NCBI GenBank assembly: GCA_020027805.1
Contig: JAHKKQ010000059.1
Coordinates: 1-13,374, forward strand
DNA from: Candidatus Dadabacteria bacterium
GTDB taxonomy: Bacteria > Desulfobacterota_D > UBA1144 > Nemesobacterales > UBA2774
Length of the DNA stretch: 13,374 nt
Reading direction: 5' to 3'
The position numbers were made by a program, and so were the translations under genes. Below are positions 1 to 6,169 of this stretch, piece by piece. The notes beneath the pieces are model-generated. The model ran no database searches and was not told where the DNA came from. It worked only from the letters and a program-made list of their open reading frames with translations. Numbering within the stretch: the first letter of the stretch is position 1; every line of letters begins with the position of its first letter.

Positions 1-41
1 GATGAAAAGAAGCAAAAATCATCCGACTACATAATTTGCTA

Positions 42-113
42 AAAATCTTGTGTTGAAGCTAAAATCTTACAAATGGACTGCTGAAAGATTTTTACGCTTC
101 AACATGCGATTTT
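42..113. repeat. Long imperfect inverted repeat (hairpin)
   Basis: The left arm at 51-68 begins TGTTGAAGC and continues TAAAATCTT. The right arm at 85-104 is its reverse complement except for two single-base insertions, and 51-59 pairs perfectly with 96-104. AAAATC/GATTTT at the outer edges (near 43-48 and 108-113) may extend it. The loop is about 16 nt (69-84). It lies in A+T-rich DNA downstream of nth. It could be a decayed MITE-like element or a structured 3' flank. No coding sequence is visible. Confidence 0.55.
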
Positions 114-161
114 CTTAACGCAAATTCTGTAATGTCGGGAAGAGAGAAAAAGACGAGATTG

Positions 162-185
162 TCGCACCAGGATGGTGCTCCTACA
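162..185 (-). repeat. REP-like hairpin, copy 1 (inverted)
   Basis: Read on the minus strand this 24-nt element starts TGTAGGAGC and ends GCGA. In between it folds as GCACCA-TCC-TGGTGC, a perfect 6-bp stem with a 3-nt loop. It is the partner of the element at 204-227, which has the same ends and loop but a different stem. The TGTAGGAGC...GCGA form resembles the REP (repetitive extragenic palindrome) elements that RAYT transposases mobilise in many Gram-negative bacteria. No RAYT gene is in the window. Confidence 0.7.
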
Positions 186-203
186 AGAATTAATCTCAAA
201 CCC

Positions 204-227
204 TGTAGGAGCGGCTTCCAGCCGCGA
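204..227 (+). repeat. REP-like hairpin, copy 2
   Basis: This 24-nt element starts TGTAGGAGC and ends GCGA, folding as GCGGCT-TCC-AGCCGC. It faces copy 1 in opposite orientation across an 18-nt spacer, the arrangement of a BIME (mosaic of inverted REPs). The stem bases that differ from copy 1 differ on both sides, so pairing is preserved. Confidence 0.72.
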
Positions 228-249
228 ATGATTTAAATTAACAAGCTGG

Positions 250-274
250 ATTCCCGATGAAGGCATTCGGGAAT
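250..274. repeat. 8-bp perfect inverted repeat, possible terminator of nth
   Basis: ATTCCCGA at 250-257 and TCGGGAAT at 267-274 are exact reverse complements around a 9-nt loop. CTGGATTCCCG...CGGGAAT hairpins are common dispersed intergenic repeats in delta-like and Nitrospira-like genomes (recalled, not searched). It sits about 40 nt beyond the nth stop, so it could end that transcript or protect its 3' end. No clear T-tract follows on the minus strand. Confidence 0.5.
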
Positions 275-309
275 TAAAAGATAATTAAAGTTAACACCGG
301 CGGCCGGTT

Positions 310-966
310 TCAGCGGCTCTTTCCGACCCCGGCCCTGTCGCAGTACATCAGGACCGGGCAGACACTGCATTTGGGCGACACGGGGCGGCAGAGGTACTGG
401 CCGAACGCCACGAGGAGGCTGTTGTAATCTATCCAGTGTCTCTTCGGGAGTTTTTTTCTGAGCGCCATTTCGGTCTCAAAAGGATTCCGGGTCAGGACGT
501 ATCCGAGCCTGTTTGAAATTCTATGAACGTGGGTGTCGACGCAAATGCCGTGTTTCCCGTAGCCGAGCGTGAGCACGAGGTTCGCGGTCTTCCTGCCCAC
601 GCCTTTCAGACGAAGCAGCTCATCCAGATCGTCGGGCGCCCGCGAGCGGTGTTTATCTATCAGCTCACGGCATATGCCGAGTATGTTCTTCGCCTTTGTC
701 CTGTAAAACCCGACCGGATATATCGCTTCCGCAATCTCTTTCTCGCTCAAGCCGAGCATATCTTCGGGATTATCGGCCAGGGCGAACAACTTCCTGGACG
801 CCCCCGCCGTGGTCTCGTCTTTCGTCCTCAGGCTCAGCACCGTAGAAATGAGGACCCTGAAGGGGTCGTGCGAGGTCCCGGCCTCGAGCGTTACCGCGGG
901 GACACCCCATCCGGGGGACTCTTTCTTCAATATGCGTATGACCTTCGAAATATTTTCGGCTTTCAT
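310..966 (-). CDS. nth: Endonuclease III (DNA glycosylase / AP lyase)
   Basis: Base-excision-repair enzyme that removes oxidised pyrimidines and cleaves the DNA backbone at abasic sites. The 218-residue product has the full family signature. The helix-hairpin-helix LKGVGRKTA (about 120-128) contains catalytic Lys126. VDTHVHR contains catalytic Asp144. The C-terminal [4Fe-4S] loop has Cys193, 200, 203 and 209 with the canonical 6-2-5 spacing. I place the start at the ATG at 966 (MKAENISK). The frame opens to 1065, but that extension is low-complexity (a Phe run) and lies across the upstream terminator. The length matches the family (about 210-220). No good Shine-Dalgarno is visible. The gene lies downstream of the sigma-factor gene but behind its terminator, so it probably has its own promoter in 967-1027, where TATTAT (minus strand, 985-990) is a weak -10 candidate. 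Confidence 0.96.
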   Translation of the reverse strand: MKAENISKVIRILKKESPGWGVPAVTLEAGTSHDPFRVLISTVLSLRTKDETTAGASRKLFALADNPEDMLGLSEKEIAEAIYPVGFYRTKAKNILGICRELIDKHRSRAPDDLDELLRLKGVGRKTANLVLTLGYGKHGICVDTHVHRISNRLGYVLTRNPFETEMALRKKLPKRHWIDYNSLLVAFGQYLCRPVSPKCSVCPVLMYCDRAGVGKSR

Positions 967-1027
967 CTGGGAGTGATTAAATCGATAATACACAGGATAA
1001 GACGGGGAATCCAGACCGGAAGGAAAG

Positions 1028-1068
1028 AAAAAAAAAGGGGTGCGGCCCCGATTGTCCGGGCGCACCCC
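1028..1068 (-). terminator. Strong Rho-independent terminator of the sigma-factor gene
   Basis: GGGGTGCG (1037-1044) pairs exactly with CGCACCCC (1061-1068), and an inner CCCG/CGGG pairing shortens the loop. On the minus strand the hairpin is followed at once by nine T residues (A at 1028-1036 on the plus strand). It ends transcription of the sigma gene, whose stop is at 1128, and isolates nth. Confidence 0.9.
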
Positions 1069-1127
1069 GATCGATCTCTCTTCGATTTATGCAGGCAGGC
1101 TTTGCGGCCTCCCCGCACGCCTTATGA

Positions 1128-2372
1128 TCAGTTATATACTTCCATCAGGCTCCTCAGAACCGGGGCGGATTTCGATCTCCTTATCCTGTCGAGGGCCTTT
1201 TTTTCTATCTGCCTTATCCTTTCTCTCGTCAACCTGAATTTCCGGCCTATCTCGTCGAGCGTATAAGGGCCGTCAAACCCGATACCGAACCTCATCTTTA
1301 CGACTTCCCTCTCCCTCAGGGATAGGATCAGGAGGGCGTCGTTTATATTGCCGGGTATGGAGATCTCCGCGATCACGCTGTCGACTTCGAGCGAGTTCGA
1401 ATCTTCCATAAAGTCCATGTACGTCACTTTCTCCCCGTTCCACACGGGCGTATCGAGCCTCACTACCTTGTTCGCGCTCGAATCGAGGATCCTCTTCACA
1501 TTCTCGACGCTCATCTGCGCTTTCTCGGCTATTTCCTCGGCATAGGGCTCTCTCTCGTAATCCTTCGTCAGGAGCCGCTTCACGTGCCTTACCTTGCCTG
1601 CCTTCTCTAGGAGATACGCAGGCATCTTCACAGTCCTCGTCTGGTTAAAAATCCCCCTCGTCATCGCCTGATTGATCCACCAGCAGGCGTAAGTGGAGAA
1701 CCTGTAACCCTTCGTGTGGTCGAAACGTTCGACGGCTTTTATCAATCCGAGGTTCCCCTCCTGAATCAGATCGAGAAACGGGACGCCCCTGCCGACGTAC
1801 CTCTTCGCCATGCTGGCGACGAGTCTCAGGTTGGCTTTAATAAACCTGTTCCTCAGCTGAAACCCCTTCGTCACGTAAGCGTCATAGAGCTTGACGAGGA
1901 GCAGGAGACCGCTCTCCGCCGCGGCATGTTTAATCTTATTTTCAGCAGTGATTTTTTCGTTCTTCGTCTCCATGAAGTTTTTAACCTCGGAATGAATCGC
2001 GGCGATATCATCACCGAGTCTTTTCCCCAGAACCTTTTCAATCTTTTTGCGCGCAGCTTTTGCTCTGTCCTCGCAGCACTTTATTTTCGCAGCCACATGC
2101 GCCTCTTCGTGCGGCGCCAGCAGAGCCTCGGTGCTCACCTCTTTGAAATAAGCGTTTACGAGCCTTAAGTCCTGACTTATCTCCACTTCCCCGACTGTTT
2201 TTTCGGCATCGGCAATAGTCTCTACGGGCGCCTCGGTAAGCTGGGCCTCCTCATCGAAAAACACCTCGATGTCTTCCAATTCATCCTGGTCGAAGCTCTC
2301 CGCTATGGAAGATTCCGCGTGATTAACCCTGAAATCGTCGAATACGTCTGCAAATTCGGGCTTTTTGAACAT
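1128..2372 (-). CDS. RNA polymerase sigma factor, sigma-70 family (RpoD/RpoS-like)
   Basis: Promoter-recognition subunit of RNA polymerase. The 414-residue product starts at the ATG at 2372, fixed by the Shine-Dalgarno GGAGG six bases upstream; the longer open frame to 2435 has no such site. Residues 1-66 are very acidic, followed by a region-1.2-like stretch (about 67-98) and a charged helical insert (about 100-170). Region 2 runs about 171-250 with NLRLV, DLIQEGNLGL and FSTYACWWINQAMTR. Region 3 runs about 251-325, and region 4 about 346-400 with the helix-turn-helix TLDEIGRKFRLTRERIRQIE. The residues that read the -10 (Gln235, Thr238, matching E. coli sigma70 Gln437/Thr440) and the -35 (TRERIRQ) are kept, so it should read TTGACA/TATAAT-type promoters. 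It lacks a typical region 1.1 and the large non-conserved domain of E. coli RpoD. It could be the housekeeping factor of a short-sigma lineage or a group-2 (RpoS-like) factor; sequence alone does not decide. Confidence 0.93.
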   Translation of the reverse strand: MFKKPEFADVFDDFRVNHAESSIAESFDQDELEDIEVFFDEEAQLTEAPVETIADAEKTVGEVEISQDLRLVNAYFKEVSTEALLAPHEEAHVAAKIKCCEDRAKAARKKIEKVLGKRLGDDIAAIHSEVKNFMETKNEKITAENKIKHAAAESGLLLLVKLYDAYVTKGFQLRNRFIKANLRLVASMAKRYVGRGVPFLDLIQEGNLGLIKAVERFDHTKGYRFSTYACWWINQAMTRGIFNQTRTVKMPAYLLEKAGKVRHVKRLLTKDYEREPYAEEIAEKAQMSVENVKRILDSSANKVVRLDTPVWNGEKVTYMDFMEDSNSLEVDSVIAEISIPGNINDALLILSLREREVVKMRFGIGFDGPYTLDEIGRKFRLTRERIRQIEKKALDRIRRSKSAPVLRSLMEVYN

Positions 2373-2378
2373 TTTGAG

Positions 2379-2383
2379 CCTCC
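2379..2383 (-). promoter_or_regulatory. Ribosome binding site that sets the sigma-factor start
   Basis: GGAGG, within AAGGAGGCT on the minus strand, lies 6 nt before the ATG at 2372. It decides between this start and the longer open frame beginning at 2435. Confidence 0.85.
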
Positions 2384-2704
2384 TTCTATTTAAGATGCCC
2401 TTGGGCGGATGACGGATGCATCTCCATTCGTTCAATCTTGTATCTATAAACCATTACGAACGGCATTTGGTTTCAGATTCAAATCATATGCTATAACTTA
2501 AATAAATCATTGGAGAAAAGACCAATTATGAGACGCCCTGCCGCCGAATTTTCGGGGATTCTCCGGTTTTGCCCGTTTTCGCTCGTAATTATTTATACGA
2601 ACCAAGGCCGGGAACCATTCGGGAGGGAAAGATCAGAGAGGCGGCAGGGAGCTTGCGGGATAGGCTCGGTGCAGGATTTTATACGAGGTTCGTTTGCGAG
2701 GCGT
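2384..2704. other. Intergenic region upstream of the sigma gene, no gene seen
   Basis: About 320 bases separate the stop of the unknown gene (2705) from the sigma-factor ribosome site. The part near 2440-2520 is A+T-rich and probably holds the sigma promoter, but no hexamer pair stands out. Plus-strand open frames at 2510-2908 and 2569-2772 run antisense into the 3' end of the unknown gene, have no ribosome site and show no recognisable motif. I treat them as chance. Confidence 0.5.
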
Positions 2705-3466
2705 TCACTGAAGAGTGGAATCATCGAGGCTACCGGAAGCGTAGTTCCTTATATCGTCCCACTTCCGCATGAGGGTCTTGAGAGAGCCGTCCGCCTCGCC
2801 GTAATCCCCCTCTTTCAGCGAACGGAGGAACTTCCAGGTCTCTTCGACGGAGCGCTCGCGCTCGAGGCTGTAGGGGTTGATTACGGAGCATATCTCGCCG
2901 TAGTTTAAAACGAGGAAACCGCTCGGGTCGAAACCCGAGAGCCATGTTTTAATCTCAGCCAGGCCATTGGATAAATCATCGGTGAGATACGTGTAGCTTG
3001 AAACGTCCAGGTCCGGGGGACGCAGGTTCACTATACCGGAGACGATCTCCTCAGCTTCGTCCAGTCTCCCGGCTGCGGTATGGAGACGCGTGTCGTAGTG
3101 AAGCGCGTTGAAACCCCAGTGCGTGTAGAGCGTCCGCCTGTCCTCCTCGCTGAACGGCACGAACCATTCGACGGGGATGAAGTTCTCGCAGAAAAATAAA
3201 TTCGCCTTCGATCCGAAGGGAGCGACGTAATACTTCCCTTCTTCGTCCCTGGTAAAGAAGCAGTGCTCGATCTCTTCTTTAGCCATGCCGAGGTTCTCCG
3301 ACAGCGCTTTAATAAAGGACTCGTACTCGTTCCCGAACCATACCCCGAAGGGGGAAGTCGGGCCTCCCCAATACTGCTCGTAGAACCGTACGTATTCGTT
3401 CCAGTAATAACTTTTATCCATGAGGGCGTTTAAGGGCTCATATAAAACGAGGGTGCTCCTGGCCAT
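2705..3466 (-). CDS. Uncharacterised aromatic-rich soluble protein
   Basis: I do not recognise this family. The open frame extends to a TTG at 3505 (266 residues). I prefer the ATG at 3466 (253 residues, MARSTLVLYEPL) because neither start has a Shine-Dalgarno and a weak leaderless-type promoter fits the ATG. The N-terminal half is exceptionally rich in Tyr, Trp and Phe, for example the stretch from SYYWNEY through FYEQYWGG to FGVWFGNEYESF, followed by CFFTRDEEGKYYVAPFG. The C-terminal third is a charged helical region (SLERERSVEETWKFLRSL...). No signal peptide, membrane segment or conserved catalytic cluster is visible, so it is probably cytoplasmic. It diverges from the MerR-like regulator at 3672 across about 200 bases. 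The codon pattern resembles its neighbours, so it is probably a real gene. Confidence 0.75.
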   Translation of the reverse strand: MARSTLVLYEPLNALMDKSYYWNEYVRFYEQYWGGPTSPFGVWFGNEYESFIKALSENLGMAKEEIEHCFFTRDEEGKYYVAPFGSKANLFFCENFIPVEWFVPFSEEDRRTLYTHWGFNALHYDTRLHTAAGRLDEAEEIVSGIVNLRPPDLDVSSYTYLTDDLSNGLAEIKTWLSGFDPSGFLVLNYGEICSVINPYSLERERSVEETWKFLRSLKEGDYGEADGSLKTLMRKWDDIRNYASGSLDDSTLQ

Positions 3467-3472
3467 AGGAAA

Positions 3473-3501
3473 GTAATAAACCAAATCCCGCGCAAAATCA
3501 A
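3473..3501 (-). promoter_or_regulatory. Weak candidate promoter for the uncharacterised gene
   Basis: On the minus strand, TTGATT (3496-3501), a 17-nt spacer and TATTAC (3473-3478) lie 6 nt before the ATG at 3466. Each hexamer matches consensus at only 4 of 6 positions. If real, the transcript would begin at the start codon. Confidence 0.25.
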
Positions 3502-3587
3502 TCAAAGGGGTCGGCGGCCGGATGATAAGTCAGTGTTCTATTCGCCGGCGGAGTACAGAGGGATTATTGATAAATATGAACCGCGGG

Positions 3588-3597
3588 TTCCCGGGAA
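3588..3597. promoter_or_regulatory. Palindrome TTCCCGGGAA, possible operator
   Basis: This perfect 10-bp palindrome lies in the divergent intergenic region between the unknown gene and the MerR-like regulator, about 40 nt upstream of the regulator's -35. MerR-family proteins usually bind inverted repeats inside the promoter spacer, so this is at best a site for another factor or an upstream autoregulatory site. Confidence 0.25.
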
Positions 3598-3635
3598 ATC
3601 CCGGCATAACTGACCGAAAGTCAATAAAAAACCGA

Positions 3636-3663
3636 TTGACAAAGGCTTTAGATACTGCTTAAT
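3636..3663 (+). promoter_or_regulatory. Sigma-70-type promoter of the MerR-like gene, apparently leaderless
   Basis: A perfect -35 TTGACA (3636-3641), a 16-nt spacer and a -10 CTTAAT (3658-3663, 4 of 6) end 8 nt before the ATG at 3672. The start point should fall within a base or two of the start codon. No Shine-Dalgarno precedes that ATG. Confidence 0.6.
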
Positions 3664-3671
3664 ATCATGGT

Positions 3672-4388
3672 ATGGCTGAAATTTCACTCGAAAAAATCAT
3701 AAGGGAAGCGAAAAAAAGAAAAATCGACCTCGGAGCCGACCCCGAGAAGACGATCAAGTCATGCTCGAGACTGGGACTCATACCGAAACCCAAAAGGAAG
3801 AAATACACGGAAGCGGGGATGACGAAGACACGCCTGATGTTCCCCGAATCCACTCTCGACAAGCTCGCTCATATAAAATCCATGAAATCCGAAGGACTAA
3901 CGCTCGAGGAAATCAAGGACAGCTTCGCACTCGAATACGTCCAGGGGGCATTAAAGGACCTTTTAAACAACGCCGATGACGAGAAGGTTAAAGAGCTCGC
4001 CAACATAATCAGCAGCGAGAAGGAGCTCGAATCTATCGTAGAGGCCCCCCTCGTCTACCTGATAGAGGGGATGTCTCCCGAAGAGGCCAAAAAGCTCCTT
4101 ACTCTATTCTTCGGAGTGGGGTATTACGCACTGCTCGAAGCCCAGAAGTCGCTCGAGGAATTCAAGTTCAACGACGCGAGGAGGTCGCTGTTCAAGGCTA
4201 TATTCTATAACTCGATCGCGATACTGAGGCTCGCGAGGACGACAGCCGATACGAAGCTCGAAGAGACGGCATTCGAGTTTTACGAAAAAACGGTGATCGA
4301 GCCCATCGGGAGGGCGAGCGAACGGGTCAGAAGAGAATTCATAAACTCGTTCGAGAGATATCTGAAGGAAAAGGGCCTGACTAACTAG
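3672..4388 (+). CDS. MerR-like winged-helix transcriptional regulator
   Basis: Predicted DNA-binding protein of 238 residues. The N-terminal 85 residues resemble a MerR-type winged helix: two helices with a hydrophobic turn (KIIREAKKRKIDLGADPEKT, then CSRLGLIPKPKRKKYTEAG), a Lys/Arg-rich wing in place of the usual R-Y-Y, then FPESTLDKLAHIKSMKSEGLTLEEIKDSF, the typical MerR 'LxxIxxLxxxGxSLxEI' segment. Residues about 95-238 are all-helical and Glu/Lys-rich, without the MerR metal-binding cysteines or a known effector fold, so the ligand is unknown. The start is the ATG at 3672, directly behind a TTGACA promoter with no room for a leader. It converges with the ACP gene after an 11-base gap, and its target may be its divergent neighbour (inference). 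Confidence 0.85.
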   Translation: MAEISLEKIIREAKKRKIDLGADPEKTIKSCSRLGLIPKPKRKKYTEAGMTKTRLMFPESTLDKLAHIKSMKSEGLTLEEIKDSFALEYVQGALKDLLNNADDEKVKELANIISSEKELESIVEAPLVYLIEGMSPEEAKKLLTLFFGVGYYALLEAQKSLEEFKFNDARRSLFKAIFYNSIAILRLARTTADTKLEETAFEFYEKTVIEPIGRASERVRREFINSFERYLKEKGLTN

Positions 4389-4398
4389 ACGTCACTAC

Positions 4399-4418
4399 CT
4401 CACGGAATCCTCCGTGAG
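4399..4418. terminator. Hairpin between convergent genes, possible bidirectional terminator
   Basis: CTCACGGA (4399-4406) and TCCGTGAG (4411-4418) are exact reverse complements around a 4-nt loop. The hairpin overlaps the last codons of the ACP gene and lies 10 nt after the stop of the MerR-like gene. No T-tract follows on either strand, so termination strength is doubtful. Confidence 0.45.
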
Positions 4419-4654
4419 ATGTAATCGGAGATACTATCGACGGTCTCGAAAAAATCAGGGGATATCTCGGCTTCGTCGAGCCTGAAACCGAACTCTTCTT
4501 CGAGCGCGACCAGGAACTCGAGCCTGGATACGGAATCGATGCCGACCCCGTAGTCGAGGAGAGGCGTGCCGTCCCCTAATTCCTGCAAGTCGATATCTTT
4601 AAGCATATTCACGGACAGAATTTTTTTCACCCTCGACTTTATCGTATCGCTCAT
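4400..4654 (-). CDS. Acyl carrier protein
   Basis: Small (84 residues) acidic four-helix carrier that holds an acyl or aminoacyl group as a thioester on a 4'-phosphopantetheine arm. The attachment site is Ser41 in GVGIDSVSRLEFLVALEEEFGF. The Asp-Ser start of helix II and the following acidic recognition helix are typical, although the usual Asp-Ser-Leu is Asp-Ser-Val. It starts at the ATG at 4654 with AAGGGA 8 nt upstream. It is the last gene of an operon, 21 nt after the AMP-forming ligase gene, so it is probably the dedicated carrier loaded by that ligase. It is not placed among fatty-acid synthesis genes, so it is probably not the housekeeping AcpP. Confidence 0.93.
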   Translation of the reverse strand: MSDTIKSRVKKILSVNMLKDIDLQELGDGTPLLDYGVGIDSVSRLEFLVALEEEFGFRLDEAEISPDFFETVDSISDYISRRIP

Positions 4655-4675
4655 TCAGGGCTTCCCTTTATAAAT

Positions 4676-6154
4676 TCACTTTAGCCGCTCCCTCAGTATT
4701 TTACCAGTCGGGCTCCTGGGGAGCTCGCGGCGGAATTCGACGAGAGCGGGGACCTTGTATTCGGCTATCCTCTCCCTGCAGTAGCCGATGACATCCTTTA
4801 CATCTATCGGCCGCCGTGCGACTATGACCGCCTTCACCCGCTCGTTACCGCGGCCGTCCGTTACCCCCAATACCGCCGCCTCGGCGATGTCCGGGTGCTG
4901 CGAGAGGAGGTTTTCCACCTCTCCGGGGTCGACCTTGAACCCACCCACGTTGATGAGAAGCTTCTTACGGCCCTTTATGTATATATACCCCGCCTCGTCT
5001 ATCATTCCCAAATCGCCCGTGAAGTAGTACCCGTCCCTGAACACCCTCGCCGTTTCCTCGGGAAGACCGTAATACCCGGCCGCCATGGAGGGGCTCCTGA
5101 CCGCAAGCTCGCCCGGCTCGCCCGCGCCCGACTCCCGGCCGTCTTCGCCGAAGACCTTCACCGATACGTTCTTCACAGGCCTGCCGACCGAATTAAACCG
5201 CTTCTCTATTTCATCGTCGCCGCAGAGGTTAATCGATATGACACCCGTCTCGGTCGATCCGTATAGCTGTCTCGGATAGACGGAAAACCTCTCGTGAAAT
5301 TTGAGAAAGGCATGCTCCTGGAGCGGGGCGCCGGCAGAGATAACGAGTTTCAGGGACGATAGATCCCTCGGCCCGTCCATGTAGGTCTTGGAGAGCACGT
5401 CGAGCATGACCGGGACCGCCGGGAAGGCCGTTATGCGCTCCTTCTCCAGTAAATCGAGGACCCCGTTCCGGTTAAACTCGCCGCAAACGACCACAGCAGC
5501 CCCCGACTTGACGGCGCTTATCAAGTTTCCGAAGCCGTAGGTGTGCGAAATAGGGACGACGAAGAGTATCCGGTCCTCCTCGGTCCAGCCCACGGTTTCC
5601 GTATGGTTTTCCGCGAGGGCGGAGAGGTTATAGTGGGTCCTGGCCACCCTTTTTGGTTTACCGGTGGATCCGGTCGAGTAGAGATAGATCGCCTCGTCCC
5701 CGGGCCCGACGCCGGCCTCTGCGGCCTCGTCCGGGTGATTTCCGGGGAATTTCCAGGCGGCCTTTTCCCCCTTTATCGAGACGGCTTCTATCCCTCCCCC
5801 GGACGATGCTTCCCCGGCCGTGTTTATCAATTCGTCCCCGGTTATGAGGAGCCTCGCGCCCGAATGCTCCAGATAAAAACCGACCTCGTCCGTCTTAAAC
5901 GAGCTGTTGACAGGTACGGACACAGCACCCGACAACGACACTCCGAACACCGCCTCTATAAACTCGATGGAATTGGGGAGGAATATAGCGACCCTGTCCC
6001 CCTTCCTGATTCCGCGGGAGTAGAGAAAGGACGCGAAACCCAGGGCGCTGCGGGCAAGCTCGCCATACGTGACGCTTATGCCGTCTTCAATGACGGCGGT
6101 GCGGGAGGAGAATTTCCCGGCCGCTGATAAAAAGAGGCCCGACAGCGTATTCAT
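4676..6154 (-). CDS. AMP-forming acyl/aminoacyl ligase (ANL superfamily), probably carrier-protein loading
   Basis: Activates a carboxylic acid with ATP as acyl-AMP and transfers it to a thiol. All core motifs are present in 492 residues: phosphate loop YSTGSTGKPK (159-168), SHTYG (203-207), LYGSTETG (297-304), YFTGDLG (377-383), hinge and nucleotide region GRKKLLINVGGFKVDPGEVE (395-414), and catalytic Lys485 in SPTGKIL. The length fits a stand-alone ligase without a fused carrier or thioesterase. Its gene lies 15 nt after the argC-like gene and 21 nt before the ACP gene, so the thiol acceptor is more likely the ACP arm than coenzyme A (inference). The substrate cannot be read from sequence. 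The strict NRPS Asp that binds an amino group is not obvious, which leaves fatty, aryl and amino acids all possible. The start ATG at 6154 has only a weak GGGG-type ribosome site, consistent with translational coupling. Confidence 0.92.
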   Translation of the reverse strand: MNTLSGLFLSAAGKFSSRTAVIEDGISVTYGELARSALGFASFLYSRGIRKGDRVAIFLPNSIEFIEAVFGVSLSGAVSVPVNSSFKTDEVGFYLEHSGARLLITGDELINTAGEASSGGGIEAVSIKGEKAAWKFPGNHPDEAAEAGVGPGDEAIYLYSTGSTGKPKRVARTHYNLSALAENHTETVGWTEEDRILFVVPISHTYGFGNLISAVKSGAAVVVCGEFNRNGVLDLLEKERITAFPAVPVMLDVLSKTYMDGPRDLSSLKLVISAGAPLQEHAFLKFHERFSVYPRQLYGSTETGVISINLCGDDEIEKRFNSVGRPVKNVSVKVFGEDGRESGAGEPGELAVRSPSMAAGYYGLPEETARVFRDGYYFTGDLGMIDEAGYIYIKGRKKLLINVGGFKVDPGEVENLLSQHPDIAEAAVLGVTDGRGNERVKAVIVARRPIDVKDVIGYCRERIAEYKVPALVEFRRELPRSPTGKILRERLK

Positions 6155-6169
6155 ATAAGGTAGACCCCG

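Noticed and set aside
162..227. The repeat pair as the start of a CRISPR array
   Set aside because: There are only two units, in opposite orientation, each a tight hairpin, with an 18-nt gap and no cas gene. This is REP-like, not CRISPR.
310..1065. Longer nth start at 1065
   Set aside because: The extra 33 residues include a Phe run read from the sigma terminator's flank, and the family normally starts at the shorter ATG at 966.
523..1266. Plus-strand open frame of 247 codons across nth and the sigma terminator
   Set aside because: It is antisense to nth, runs through the sigma terminator hairpin, and has no ribosome site or family motif. It is a shadow of the GC-rich coding strand.
2510..2908. 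Plus-strand open frame possibly starting in the intergenic region
   Set aside because: Half of it is antisense to the unknown gene at 2705-3466. It has no Shine-Dalgarno and a low-complexity, Arg-rich translation.
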